Assembly: GCA_030151225.1 (NCBI GenBank)
Contig: JASLEG010000139.1
Span: 34,531 to 98,530, forward strand
Origin: Burkholderia sp.
Lineage (GTDB): Bacteria; Pseudomonadota; Gammaproteobacteria; Burkholderiales; Burkholderiaceae
Direction: 5' to 3'
DNA: 64,000 bases
Below, piece after piece: positions 52,406 to 61,760 of this stretch. The position numbers and the translations under genes are program-made. How positions within the stretch are numbered: the stretch's first letter is position 1; each line of letters starts with the position of its first letter. The notes under the pieces are model-generated. The model was not told the DNA's origin and did not search any database. It was given only the letters and a program-made list of their open reading frames with translations.

Positions 52406-52532
52406 CGCGCCACTTTACGGGATCCGGGGGCGAGGTGGCAAGAATTCACCATACAGTGGCAAGTTTCGCGATTGTGACCCTGGGATGCCGTCGTTAGCAT
52501 CCGTGTGAACCTGAACAACGAGAGCGAACACG

Positions 52533-53720
52533 ATGCAACGAGCGAACAGGATCCTGATCTGCGGCGGCGGCATCGCCGGGCCAGCCTGTGCCTGGTGGCT
52601 GAGCCGGCACGGCTTTTCGGTGGTCGTCGCGGAAAAGGCGTCGGCCTTGCGCGAAGGCGGGCAGAACGTCGACGTGAAGGGCGCCGGGCAGCAGGTCATC
52701 GACCGGATGGGGCTGACGGCGCGGATCGACGCGTGCGACACGCGCGAATGCGGGCAGAAGTGGTTCGATGCGGCCGGCAAGGTGGTGGCCACGTTTCCGA
52801 AGGGCGCCTTCGGCGGCCTGACCAGCGATTTCGAGATCCTGCGCGGCGACTTCGCGCGGGTGCTGTTCGACGCCACGCGCGAGACCTGCGAATACCGGTT
52901 CGGTACGTCCGTCGTCGGGCTGGACGAAGGCGGGGACGGCGTGCGCGCCACCTTCGCCGACGGCTCGGCCGAGACCTTCGAGATGGTGATCGGCGCCGAC
53001 GGCGTGAACTCGTCCACGCGGGCGCTGGTGCTGGCCGAGCAGACGCGCATGCGCTACCTCGGTGCGTACATGGCGTTCTTCAGGATTCCTCGACGCCCGG
53101 AAGACGACTTCTGGGCCTGCTCGGTGAACGGAGTCGGCGGCACCATGATCCATCTCCGGCCCGGCGGCCCGACCGACACCACGGTGCTGATCACTTTTCC
53201 GGCCGCGGAGCACGATCCGTCGGCGCGCTCGCGGCGCGACATGCTGCGCGCGGCGCTGACGGGGCGAGGCACGCTGGCCGAGCGGATCGCGGGCGAGCTC
53301 GACGGCGTGCAGGATGTCTACTTCGGACCGATGAGCCAGGTGCAGGCCTCGGCCTGGTCGAAGGGGCGGGTGGTGCTGCTCGGCGACGCCGCCCATTGCC
53401 CGACGCCGTTCACGGGCAAGGGCACCGCGCTGGCGCTGGTGGGGGCCTACGTGCTGGCCGGCGAGATCAAGCGCTGCGCGACGCACGGCGAGGCGTTCGC
53501 GCGCTACGAGCAAGTGCTGAGGCCTTATGTCGAGCAGGCGCAGCAGCAGTTGAGCCCGCGGCTGATTCGGCTCATGCACGTGAGGACGCGCTTCGGCATC
53601 GCCGTCGCGCGGGGCTTGCTGCGCGGCTTAGGCAGCCAGCCGGTGCAGGCGCTGTTGACGCCGGGCGCGGCGAGGCGCGCCCGGCAGGTCGAGGAGGATT
53701 TCGTGCTGCCGAGTTATTGA
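52533..53720 (+). CDS. FAD-dependent monooxygenase (PHBH/TetX-like)
   Basis: A 395-residue class A flavoprotein monooxygenase. The N-terminal GGGIAGPACAWWLSRHGF Rossmann motif, the second FAD motif VIGADGVNSSTR (DG motif) and the GD motif VLLGDAAHCPTPFTGKGTALAL are all present. It hydroxylates an aromatic or polyketide-like compound with NAD(P)H and oxygen. The substrate is unknown. It resembles the TetX group in size (about 390) and gene setting next to a regulator. Confidence 0.88.
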   Translation: MQRANRILICGGGIAGPACAWWLSRHGFSVVVAEKASALREGGQNVDVKGAGQQVIDRMGLTARIDACDTRECGQKWFDAAGKVVATFPKGAFGGLTSDFEILRGDFARVLFDATRETCEYRFGTSVVGLDEGGDGVRATFADGSAETFEMVIGADGVNSSTRALVLAEQTRMRYLGAYMAFFRIPRRPEDDFWACSVNGVGGTMIHLRPGGPTDTTVLITFPAAEHDPSARSRRDMLRAALTGRGTLAERIAGELDGVQDVYFGPMSQVQASAWSKGRVVLLGDAAHCPTPFTGKGTALALVGAYVLAGEIKRCATHGEAFARYEQVLRPYVEQAQQQLSPRLIRLMHVRTRFGIAVARGLLRGLGSQPVQALLTPGAARRARQVEEDFVLPSY

Positions 53721-53744
53721 GCGCGGCGGTGACGGCAAGGCAAC

Positions 53745-53771
53745 AAAAAACCCGGCCAGGGCCGGGTTTTT
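53745..53771. terminator. Bidirectional intrinsic terminator
   Basis: An A-run, stem AACCCGGCC / GGCCGGGTT with a 2-base loop, and a T-run lie between the convergent monooxygenase and glnS genes. Confidence 0.92.
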
Positions 53772-53792
53772 CAAATCGACGGCTGCCGCCGC

Positions 53793-55499
53793 TTACTTCC
53801 CACCCCAACTATCGCGCAGGGCCACGATCCGGTTGAACACCGGCTTGCCCGGCTGCGAATCGTATCGGTCGGCCACGAAGTACCCATGCCGTTCGAACTG
53901 ATACCGCGCCTCGGCCGTCGCATTTTCCGCACCGGCTTCCAGATACGCATTCACCACCTTCTTCGAATCCGGATTCAGCGCCTGCAGATAGTCGGCGCCG
54001 CCCGCATCCGGATGCGCCTCGCGGAACAGCCGGTCGTAGATCCGCACCTCGGCCGGCACCGCGTGCGCCGCGCTGACCCAGTGGATGTTGCCCTTGACCT
54101 TGTAGTTGTTCGCGCCTTCGGTGCCCGACTTGCTGTCCGGGAAGTAGTTGCAGTGCACGGCCGTCACGTTGCCGTCCGCATCCTTGTCGAAGCCCGTGCA
54201 CTCGATCACGAAGCCGTAACGCAGCCGCACCTTGTTGCCCGGGAACAGGCGGAAATAGCCCTTCGGCGGCACTTCCTGGAAGTCCTCGCGCTCGATCCAC
54301 AGCTCGCGCGACAACTCGAAGTTGCGCACGCCCCGATCCGGATGATGCGGATGCACGGGGGCCGTGCACGGCTCGCTCCGGCCTTCCGGATAGTTGTCGA
54401 TCACCAGCTTGAGCGGGTCGAGCACGGCCACCGTGCGCGGCACCTTCTCGTCCAGATCCTCGCGCAGCGCGCCCTCGAGCACGCCCATGTCGATCCACGA
54501 ATCCACCTTGGTCACGCCGATCCGCTCGCAGAACAGATGCAGGCTCTCCGGCGTGAAGCCGCGCCGGCGGATGCCGACGATGGTGGGCATGCGCGGGTCG
54601 TCCCAGCCGTCCACGTGGTTTTCCGTCACGAGCTGCAGCAGCTTGCGCTTGCTGGTGATCGCGTAGGTGAGGTTCAGGCGCGAGAACTCGATCTGTTGCG
54701 GCAGCGGGCGCGTGAACTGGCCGGCGTCGGCCAGCTCGTTGAGCACCCAGTCGTACAGCGGGCGGTGATCCTCGAATTCGAGCGTGCACAGCGAATGCGT
54801 GATGCTCTCGAGCGCGTCCGAGATGCAGTGCGTGTAGTCGTACATCGGATAGATGCACCACGTGTCGCCCGTGCGGTAGTGATGCGCGTAGCGGATCCGG
54901 TAGATCACGGGGTCGCGCATGTTGAAGTTCGGCGAGGCCATGTCGATCTTCGCGCGCAGCACGTGCTCGCCCTCGGCGAACTCGCCGGCCTTCATGCGAC
55001 GGAACAGGTCGAGGTTCTCCTCGACGCTGCGCTCGCGAAACGGCGACGGCGTGCCCGGCTCGGTGGCCGAGCCGCGGTTCGTGCGCATCTGCTCGGCGCT
55101 CTGGCTGTCCACGTAGGCGCGGCCGCGCTGGATCAGCAGCTCGGCGAATTCGTAGAGCTTGTCGTAGTAGTCGCTCGCGAAATACTGGTGGTCGCGGCCA
55201 TCCTTCTTCCAGTCGAAGCCGAGCCATTCCACGGCGTCGATGATCGAGTTCACGTACTCGACGCTTTCCTTTTCCGGATTCGTGTCGTCGAAGCGCAGGT
55301 GGCACACGCCACCGTAGTCGCGCGCCACGCCGAAGTTCAGCACGATGCTCTTGGCATGGCCGATGTGCAGATAGCCGTTCGGCTCGGGCGGGAAGCGCGT
55401 CTCGACGCGGCCGCCCCACTTGCCCGAGCGGTTGTCGTCGTCGATGGTGTTGCGAATGAAGTTGGATGCCGCGGGGGCGTCGTTGCGTTCGGTGCTCAT
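53793..55499 (-). CDS. glnS: Glutaminyl-tRNA synthetase
   Basis: A 568-residue class I aminoacyl-tRNA synthetase. PEPNGYLHIGHAKSIVLNFG carries the HIGH motif, ITSKRKL replaces the KMSKS loop as in E. coli GlnRS, and the C-terminal beta-barrel anticodon domain is complete. It charges tRNA-Gln in the cytoplasm. The start is the ATG at 55499 (MSTERNDAPAASNFIRN); an in-frame ATG at 55574 would add 25 unusual residues. Confidence 0.97.
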   Translation of the reverse strand: MSTERNDAPAASNFIRNTIDDDNRSGKWGGRVETRFPPEPNGYLHIGHAKSIVLNFGVARDYGGVCHLRFDDTNPEKESVEYVNSIIDAVEWLGFDWKKDGRDHQYFASDYYDKLYEFAELLIQRGRAYVDSQSAEQMRTNRGSATEPGTPSPFRERSVEENLDLFRRMKAGEFAEGEHVLRAKIDMASPNFNMRDPVIYRIRYAHHYRTGDTWCIYPMYDYTHCISDALESITHSLCTLEFEDHRPLYDWVLNELADAGQFTRPLPQQIEFSRLNLTYAITSKRKLLQLVTENHVDGWDDPRMPTIVGIRRRGFTPESLHLFCERIGVTKVDSWIDMGVLEGALREDLDEKVPRTVAVLDPLKLVIDNYPEGRSEPCTAPVHPHHPDRGVRNFELSRELWIEREDFQEVPPKGYFRLFPGNKVRLRYGFVIECTGFDKDADGNVTAVHCNYFPDSKSGTEGANNYKVKGNIHWVSAAHAVPAEVRIYDRLFREAHPDAGGADYLQALNPDSKKVVNAYLEAGAENATAEARYQFERHGYFVADRYDSQPGKPVFNRIVALRDSWGGK

Positions 55500-55747
55500 G
55501 CGGAAGACGGGAAGTAGTGGGGCGCACGCCGGCGGCCGCGCCTGGAAACCGTCGATTCTACCTGAGCCGGGCACGGGATGAGGCGGGCGGCCCCCGCCGT
55601 GCCTGCTGCGTGGCCGCCGCGCGGGCGCGCTGTATCAGTCCTTATCAGTCGTAACGGGACGTAAATCGCTTTGCCCGGCGAGGTAGCCGTTTCCTATGAT
55701 CGCACTACCGGTTCTGAGCCATGTGAGCCGAGACAAGGGGAATCAAT

Positions 55748-55969
55748 ATGAACAAATCCATGAAAACCACGCACTTTCTGGTCCGCGCCGCCGTCATCAC
55801 GCTCGTCGTCACCAACCTCGGCGCCTGCGCCATGACGCGTACCCAACGCAATGCCGGTATCGGCGCCGCCGCCGGGGGCGCGCTCGGCTACCTCGTCACG
55901 GGCGGCCCGATCGGCACCGTGGCCGGCGCGGCGGCCGGCGGCATCGTCGGCGCGAACGTGCATCGCTGA
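55748..55969 (+). CDS. Small glycine-zipper lipoprotein (OsmB-like)
   Basis: A 73-residue lipoprotein with signal segment and lipobox NLGAC (Cys27). It is followed by a glycine-zipper hairpin (GIGAAAGGALGYLVTGGPIG, then GAAAGGIVG) typical of OsmB/Rick_17kDa-like proteins. It is probably an outer-membrane lipoprotein of unknown stress-related function. AAGGGG precedes the ATG. Its nearest terminator is 248 bases downstream. Confidence 0.88.
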   Translation: MNKSMKTTHFLVRAAVITLVVTNLGACAMTRTQRNAGIGAAAGGALGYLVTGGPIGTVAGAAAGGIVGANVHR

Positions 55970-56216
55970 TCGGCCCGCGCCGCGCGCACGCACCTCATTC
56001 AACCTGTTTCATGGTCCGGCCTCGTGCCGGGCCGAACGGCTTCCGGCCCGAACGGCGGAAGCCGCCGCCTCGCCGGCGACGGCGGGGCAGGCAGACGGCA
56101 ACGTCGAACCGCAGCAACAGGCATCAGGGAGAACACCGGCGTCGAACGAGGCCGGAACACGACACGACGCCGCGGGAGCGGACGGCCATCGGGCCGCTCG
56201 CTCACCGCCGGCGCGG

Positions 56217-56252
56217 CGCCGGGACACGCGGGGAGCGTGTCCCGGCGTTTTT
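56217..56252 (+). terminator. Plus-strand terminator 248 bases after the glycine-zipper gene
   Basis: A 13-base stem (CGCCGGGACACGC and its complement) with a GGGGA loop and five T residues. The space 55970-56216 between the lipoprotein stop and this terminator has no convincing gene; it may be a long 3' untranslated region or contain a small RNA. Confidence 0.85.
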
Positions 56253-56283
56253 ATGTGCGCGCGCAAGCCGCGACGGCGGGCGC

Positions 56284-57492
56284 CTACACCGCGCCTTTCG
56301 CGCGCAGCGCGGCGATCGCGTCGGCGTCGTAGCCGAGCAGCTCGGCTAGCACGGCATCGGTGTGTTCGCCGAGCGTCGGCGGCGCGGTGCGCGCCTCGGG
56401 CGGCGTGGCGCTCATCTTCACCGGGTTGCGCACCAGCCGCACCGGGTTGCCGCTCGGATGCGGCAGCTCCACCTGCAGGCCGCGCGCCTGCACCTGCTCG
56501 TTCTCGAACACCTCGCCCAGATCGTTGATCGGCCCGCATGGCACGCCGGCCGCCTCCAGCGCGGCGATCCAGTGCGCCTTGTCGTGTGCGCGCGTCATCT
56601 CGGCCAGGATCGGCACGAGGATCGGGCGATGGCGCACGCGCTGCGGATTGGTGGCGAAGCGTGCGTCCTCGGCCAGCTCGGGCCGCCCGCCGGCCTCCAC
56701 GAACTTGCGGAACTGGCCGTCGTTGCCCACCGCCACGATGATCCAGCCGTCGCGGGTCTGGAAGGTCTGGTACGGCACGATGTTCGGGTGCGCGTTGCCC
56801 CAGCGCGTGGGCGGCTGGCCGCTCGCGAGGAAGTTGGTGTTCATGTTGGCGAGCAGCGCCACCTGCACGTCGAGCAGCGCCATGTCGATGTACTGGCCTT
56901 CGCCGGTGCGGTCGCGATGGGTCAGCGCGGCGAGGATCGCCACGGCCGAATAGAGGCCGGTGGCCAGATCCGCGATCGCCACGCCGGCCTTCTGCGGGCC
57001 GCCGCCGGGCTCGCCGGTGATGCTCATGAAGCCGCCCAGGCCCTGGATGATGAAGTCGTAGCCGGCGCGGTGCGCGTAGGGGCCGGTCTGGCCGAAGCCG
57101 GTGACCGAGCAGTACACGAGGTCGGGCTTCACCGCGCGCAGCGCGTCGTAGTCGAGGCCGTATTTCTTCAGCTGGCCGGCCTTGTAGTTCTCGATCACCA
57201 CGTCGCTCTGCGCGGCCAGCTCGCGGATCACGCGCTGGCCCTCGGGCGAGGCGATGTCCACCGTCACCGAGCGCTTGTTGCGGTTCGCGGCCAGGTAGTA
57301 GGCGGCCTCGCGCGTGTCGGCGCCGTTCGCGTCGCGGTGGTACGGGGGGCCCCAGTGGCGCGTGTCGTCGCCGTTGCCGGGGCGCTCGATCTTGATCACG
57401 TCGGCGCCGAAATCGGCCAGCGTCTGCGCGCACCAAGGGCCGGCGAGCACGCGGCTCAGGTCGAGTACGCGAATATGACTCAGTGCTCCCAT
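56284..57492 (-). CDS. CaiB/BaiF-family CoA transferase
   Basis: A 402-residue class III CoA transferase. The opening SHIRVLDLSRVLAGPWCAQTLADFGADVIKIE and the catalytic Asp175 in VAIADLATGLYSA are diagnostic, with GGGPQKAG before it. It moves CoA between carboxylic acids (formyl/oxalyl, succinyl, or similar). The open frame continues upstream antisense to alaS to 59757, but the ATG at 57492 is the family start. It is divergent from alaS. Confidence 0.92.
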   Translation of the reverse strand: MGALSHIRVLDLSRVLAGPWCAQTLADFGADVIKIERPGNGDDTRHWGPPYHRDANGADTREAAYYLAANRNKRSVTVDIASPEGQRVIRELAAQSDVVIENYKAGQLKKYGLDYDALRAVKPDLVYCSVTGFGQTGPYAHRAGYDFIIQGLGGFMSITGEPGGGPQKAGVAIADLATGLYSAVAILAALTHRDRTGEGQYIDMALLDVQVALLANMNTNFLASGQPPTRWGNAHPNIVPYQTFQTRDGWIIVAVGNDGQFRKFVEAGGRPELAEDARFATNPQRVRHRPILVPILAEMTRAHDKAHWIAALEAAGVPCGPINDLGEVFENEQVQARGLQVELPHPSGNPVRLVRNPVKMSATPPEARTAPPTLGEHTDAVLAELLGYDADAIAALRAKGAV

Positions 57493-57650
57493 CTGCTGTC
57501 TGTCTCCCTCGAAGCGGATCGCGCCCCGGGCCGGCGCGGCCGGGCGGCGGACGCTGCATCTTAAAGCGAATCGGGGGCCGGCGGCGCGGCGGGGTGGTCC
57601 GCGCCGCGCCGCCACGGGCGCGGCGGCCCCGCCGGCGGGTCGCGATCCCG

Positions 57651-57656
57651 TATAAT
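57651..57656 (+). promoter_or_regulatory. Likely -10 element of the alaS promoter
   Basis: A perfect TATAAT stands alone in GC-rich sequence 94 bases before the alaS start. No clear TTGACA is visible at the -35 position. Confidence 0.5.
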
Positions 57657-57750
57657 CGATCGTTTCAGAAACCAGCCGCCGCGCGCCCGATTCGCGGCAC
57701 GCGGCGCCGATAGCCACAGAGCCTGTCTGGCAGGACCGTTCCCGCACGCT

Positions 57751-60375
57751 ATGAAAGCCGCCGAAATCCGCGAGAAATTCCTCAAGTTCTTCGAATCGAA
57801 GGGCCACACGATCGTCCGTTCGTCGAGCCTCGTTCCGGGCAACGACCCGACGCTGCTGTTCACCAATTCGGGCATGGTGCAGTTCAAGGACGTGTTCCTC
57901 GGCACCGAATCGCGCCCGTACTCGCGCGCGACCACCTCGCAGCGCAGCGTGCGCGCGGGCGGCAAGCACAACGATCTCGAGAACGTCGGCTACACCGCGC
58001 GCCACCACACGTTCTTCGAGATGCTCGGCAATTTCTCGTTCGGCGACTACTTCAAGCACGACGCGATCCACTACAGCTGGGAGCTGCTGACGAGCGTCTA
58101 CGGCCTGCCGAAGGACAAGCTCTGGGTGACCGTCTACCACGACGACGACGAGGCCTACGACATCTGGGCCAAGGACGTGGGCGTGCCCGCCGAGCGCATC
58201 ATCCGCATCGGCGACAACAAGGGCGCGCGCTACGCGTCGGACAACTTCTGGCAGATGGGCGACACCGGCCCGTGCGGCCCGTGCTCGGAAATCTTCTACG
58301 ACCACGGCCCGGACGTGTGGGGCGGCCCGCCGGGCTCGCCCGAGGAAGACGGCGACCGCTACATCGAGATCTGGAATCTCGTGTTCATGCAGTTCAACCG
58401 CGACGCGCAGGGCAACATGACCCGCCTGCCGAAGCCGTCGATCGACACCGGCATGGGCCTCGAGCGGATCGCCGCGGTGCTGCAGCACGTGCACAGCAAC
58501 TACGAGATCGACCTGTTCCAGAACCTGATCAAGGCCGCCGCGCGCGAAACCGGCGTGGCCGACCTCGCGAACAACTCGCTGAAGGTGATCGCCGATCACA
58601 TCCGCGCGTGCTCGTTCCTGATCGTGGACGGCGTGATCCCCGGCAACGAAGGCCGCGGCTACGTGCTGCGCCGCATCGTGCGCCGCGCGATCCGCCACGG
58701 CTACAAGCTCGGCCGCAAGGGCGCGTTCTTCCACAAGCTGGTGGCCGACCTGGTGGCCGAGATGGGCGGCGCCTATCCGGAGCTGAAGGAGGCCGAGGGC
58801 CGCGTGACCGACGTGCTGCGCCAGGAAGAGGAGCGCTTCCTCGAGACCATCGAGCACGGCATGAGCATCCTCGACGCGGCGCTGGCCGAGCTCGAGGCGA
58901 AGGGCGGCAAGGTGCTCGACGGCGAACTCGCGTTCAAGCTGCACGACACCTACGGCTTCCCGCTGGATCTGACGGCCGACGTGTGCCGCGAGCGCGAAGT
59001 CACGGTGGACGAAGCCGCCTTCGACGACGCGATGACGCGCCAGCGCGAACAGGCGCGCGCGGCCGGCAAGTTCAAGGCCACGCAGGGCCTCGAATACTCG
59101 GGCGCGAAGACCACCTTCCACGGCTATGAAGACGTCGCGTTCGACGACGCCAAGGTCGTGGCGCTGTACGTGGGCGGCGCCTCGGTGGCCGAGGCGAAGG
59201 CCGGCGAGCAGGCCGTGGTGGTGCTCGATCACACGCCGTTCTACGCGGAATCGGGCGGTCAGGTGGGCGATCGGGGCGTGCTCGCGAACGCCGCCGTGCG
59301 CTTCGCCGTGGAAGACACGCTGAAGGTGCAGGCCGACGTGGTGGGCCATCACGGCACGCTCGAGCAGGGCACGCTGAAGGTGGGCGACATGCTGCGCGCC
59401 GAGATCGACGTGGTGCGCCGCACCCGCACGCAGCGCAATCACTCGGCCACCCACCTGATGCACAAGGCGCTGCGCGAAGTGCTCGGCAGCCACGTGCAGC
59501 AGAAGGGCTCGCTGGTCGACGCGGACAAGACGCGCTTCGACTTCGCGCACAACGCACCGCTCACCGACGACGAGATCCGCCGCGTCGAGGCGATCGTCAA
59601 CGCGGAAGTCCTGGCGAATGCGCCCGGCATCGTGCAGAACATGTCCTACGACGATGCGGTGAAGGGCGGCGCGATGGCGCTGTTCGGCGAGAAGTACGGC
59701 GACGAGGTGCGGGTGCTCGATCTGGGCTTCTCGCGCGAGCTGTGCGGCGGCACCCACGTGAGTCGCACCGGCGACATCGGCCTGTTCAAGATCGTGGTGG
59801 AAGGCGGCGTGGCCGCCGGCATCCGCCGCGTCGAGGCGATCACCGGCGACAACGCGGTGCGCTTCGTGCAGGAACTCGACGCGCGCCTGAACACGGCCGC
59901 CGGCATGCTGAAGGCGCAGCCGGCCGAGCTCACTCAGCGCATCGGCCAGGTGCAGGAGCAGGTCAAGTCACTCGAGAAGGAACTGGCCGCGCTGAAGTCG
60001 AAGCTGGCCTCGAGCCAGGGCGACGAGCTGGCCCAGCAGGCCGTCGACGTGCAGGGCCTGCAGGTGCTGGCCGCCACGCTCGAGGGCGCCGATTCCAAGA
60101 CGCTGCGCGAGACCGTCGACAAGCTGAAGGACAAGCTCAGGCACGCGGCCGTGGTGCTGGCCGCGGTGGAAGGCGGCAAGGTCAGCCTGATCGCCGGCGT
60201 GACGGCCGATGCGAGCAAGCAGGTCAAGGCCGGCGAGCTCGTGAATTTCGTGGCGCAGCAGGTGGGCGGCAAGGGCGGTGGCCGCCCCGACATGGCGCAG
60301 GCGGGCGGCACCGAGCCGGCCAACCTGCCGGCCGCGCTCGCGGGCGTGGCGGACTGGGTCGCCTCGAAGCTGTAA
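57751..60375 (+). CDS. alaS: Alanyl-tRNA synthetase
   Basis: An 874-residue class II synthetase. The start MKAAEIREKFLKFFESKGHT, motif 2/3 region (TNSGMVQFKDVFLG), the editing-domain zinc site HSATHLMHKAL with CGGTH, and the C-terminal coiled coil and DHHA1 domain (GKGGGRPDMAQAGG) are all present. E. coli AlaRS has 876 residues. It charges tRNA-Ala and edits Ser/Gly mischarging. Confidence 0.98.
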   Translation: MKAAEIREKFLKFFESKGHTIVRSSSLVPGNDPTLLFTNSGMVQFKDVFLGTESRPYSRATTSQRSVRAGGKHNDLENVGYTARHHTFFEMLGNFSFGDYFKHDAIHYSWELLTSVYGLPKDKLWVTVYHDDDEAYDIWAKDVGVPAERIIRIGDNKGARYASDNFWQMGDTGPCGPCSEIFYDHGPDVWGGPPGSPEEDGDRYIEIWNLVFMQFNRDAQGNMTRLPKPSIDTGMGLERIAAVLQHVHSNYEIDLFQNLIKAAARETGVADLANNSLKVIADHIRACSFLIVDGVIPGNEGRGYVLRRIVRRAIRHGYKLGRKGAFFHKLVADLVAEMGGAYPELKEAEGRVTDVLRQEEERFLETIEHGMSILDAALAELEAKGGKVLDGELAFKLHDTYGFPLDLTADVCREREVTVDEAAFDDAMTRQREQARAAGKFKATQGLEYSGAKTTFHGYEDVAFDDAKVVALYVGGASVAEAKAGEQAVVVLDHTPFYAESGGQVGDRGVLANAAVRFAVEDTLKVQADVVGHHGTLEQGTLKVGDMLRAEIDVVRRTRTQRNHSATHLMHKALREVLGSHVQQKGSLVDADKTRFDFAHNAPLTDDEIRRVEAIVNAEVLANAPGIVQNMSYDDAVKGGAMALFGEKYGDEVRVLDLGFSRELCGGTHVSRTGDIGLFKIVVEGGVAAGIRRVEAITGDNAVRFVQELDARLNTAAGMLKAQPAELTQRIGQVQEQVKSLEKELAALKSKLASSQGDELAQQAVDVQGLQVLAATLEGADSKTLRETVDKLKDKLRHAAVVLAAVEGGKVSLIAGVTADASKQVKAGELVNFVAQQVGGKGGGRPDMAQAGGTEPANLPAALAGVADWVASKL

Positions 60376-60400
60376 GCCTGTCGGAAATCGACGCAAAAAA

Positions 60401-60431
60401 GCCGCGGATCGCAGGATCCGCGGCTTTTTTT
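60401..60431 (+). terminator. Terminator of alaS
   Basis: A perfect ten-base stem (GCCGCGGATC / GATCCGCGGC) with a GCAG loop is followed by seven T residues, preceded by an A-run, so it may also work in reverse. Confidence 0.93.
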
Positions 60432-60455
60432 GTGCGCCGGGTGCGCGCGGGCTCG

Positions 60456-61100
60456 GAACAGGTGGTCGATATCGATCGTGACCGCCGTCTGGCTCGGCAC
60501 GCCGTACGGGTTCAGCGTGCTGACCACCGAGTGGCGATCGAGGTGTGGTGATCGGCTTCCGCGTGCAGCGTCGTGCGCTTCGAGAGCAGGCAGGCCAGCG
60601 ACAGCACCGACAGGCCGCGGCGGCTCGCCTTGTCGGTCGAGACGGTGGTCTGATGGTAGCCGCCGTAGAAGATCAGCGTGGGCATGATGGTCCAGGCGAG
60701 GCCGCCGAAGCCGGGGTTGGTGACCTGGTGCGGCGCGCCGAGATTCTTCTGGTCTTCCGACATGAAGCCGCCCGAGAACTTCACCGGGCCGAACTTGTAG
60801 GTCAGGCCCACGGCGCGCGCCGTGCCGCCGGCGACGTTGCCGGCCACGCCGCCGAACGAGTCGTCCACCTCGAACAGCACGTCGCCGAAGTGGTCTTGTA
60901 CTTCACGTCGTTGTTGTGGCGGGTGCCGTCGGAGGCGCTGGTCAGCGGCAGGATCGGCGTGAAGTGGAAGCCGCTTTCCAGCAGGAAGTGGGCGTCCCAG
61001 CCGTCGCCGAGGTGTTCCTTGCCGCGGAAGTCGAGCTTGTTCGAACTGTAGTAGCCGTTCGAATTCATCGTGTAGATCGAGCCGCCGCCCTCGGCGCGCT
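60456..61100 (-). pseudogene. Degenerate Gram-negative porin (OmpC-like)
   Basis: Pieces of one Burkholderia-type trimeric porin appear in order but in different frames. The N-proximal strand GYYSSNKLDFRGKEHLGDGWDAHFLLESGF is joined by a deletion to DGTRHNNDVKYKT, the part of the barrel that normally comes much later. A frameshift near 60880 leads to VDDSFGGVAGN and LSKRTTLHAEADHH, and another near 60530 leads to LNPYGVPSQTAVTIDIDHLF. The usual C-terminal Phe is not followed by a stop. The signal peptide and much of the barrel are missing. Confidence 0.8.
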
Positions 61101-61171
61101 CGAGATGCGGGAGCGGGGCGTCCGCGGGCCGGAAGCCGATTTCAGTTCGCGCCGCAGCACGGTGCGGTCCA

Positions 61172-61700
61172 GTGCCTTTCCCAGTTCGCCGGCAAGCTCG
61201 CCATCGGGCTGCTGCCGATGCTCTCGCCGCGGCGCGCGGCGCGGGCCATCCAGCAGTTGCGCGCGCGCTATCCGGCCGCGCGTGTGACGGTGGACGAGGG
61301 TTCGTACGGGCGCCTGTCGCGCGAGCTCAAGCTCGGCGCGCTCGACGTGATCGTGGAGGCGCTGCGCGAGCCGCGCGTGAGCGGGCTGGTGGTGGAGACC
61401 GAGCTGTTCGCCGACCCGTACGTGATCGCGGTGCGGCGCGGGCACCGGCTCGCGCTGCAGCGGCACGTGGTGGCCGAGGATCTGGCCGCCTGCGACTGGG
61501 TGGTGCCGCAGCGCAACGTGCCGCGCCGCACCGTGGTCGACTCGCTCCTCGCGCGGCTGACGGTGAAGCCGCCGCTGGTGGTCGAGACGAGCTCGCTGTC
61601 GATGATGACGGCCACGGCGGTGCAGGCGGATTTCGTGAGTTTCCTGCGCGAGGAATGCGGGGCGGAGGGGGCGAGCGGGGTGAGCCGCGTGACGGCCTGA
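61172..61700 (+). pseudogene. LysR-family regulator fragment (substrate-binding domain only)
   Basis: From about 61180 the frame reads the start of a LysR ligand domain (GKLAIGLLPMLSPRRAARAIQQL, then YPAARVTVDEGSYGRL) and continues to SLSMMTATAVQADFVSFL. It then ends within some 20 residues of unrelated sequence. The whole N-terminal DNA-binding domain is absent, replaced by the porin remnant on the opposite strand. The last part of the ligand domain is also missing. It could not bind DNA as a LysR protein. Confidence 0.75.
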
Positions 61701-61720
61701 GCGCGGCGGGCCCGCTCGGG

Positions 61721-61750
61721 GCTCGGGGTGGCTCGGGGTGGCTCGGGGTG
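61721..61750. repeat. Three tandem copies of a 10-base unit
   Basis: GCTCGGGGTG occurs three times without interruption, preceded and followed by partial copies, between the LysR fragment and the next LysR gene. It is a possible slippage product. Confidence 0.8.
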
Positions 61751-61760
61751 GTTCGGGCAT

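Noticed and set aside
57493..59757. Very long minus-strand open frame antisense to alaS, continuous with the CoA transferase frame
   Set aside because: It is a GC-rich shadow of alaS. Its residues are His/Val/Ala/Arg-biased with no domain, and the CoA transferase has a proper family start at 57492.
61721..61750. Tandem 10-base repeat as a CRISPR-like or phase-variable element
   Set aside because: There are only three copies with no spacers, and it does not lie in a promoter or reading frame of an intact gene.
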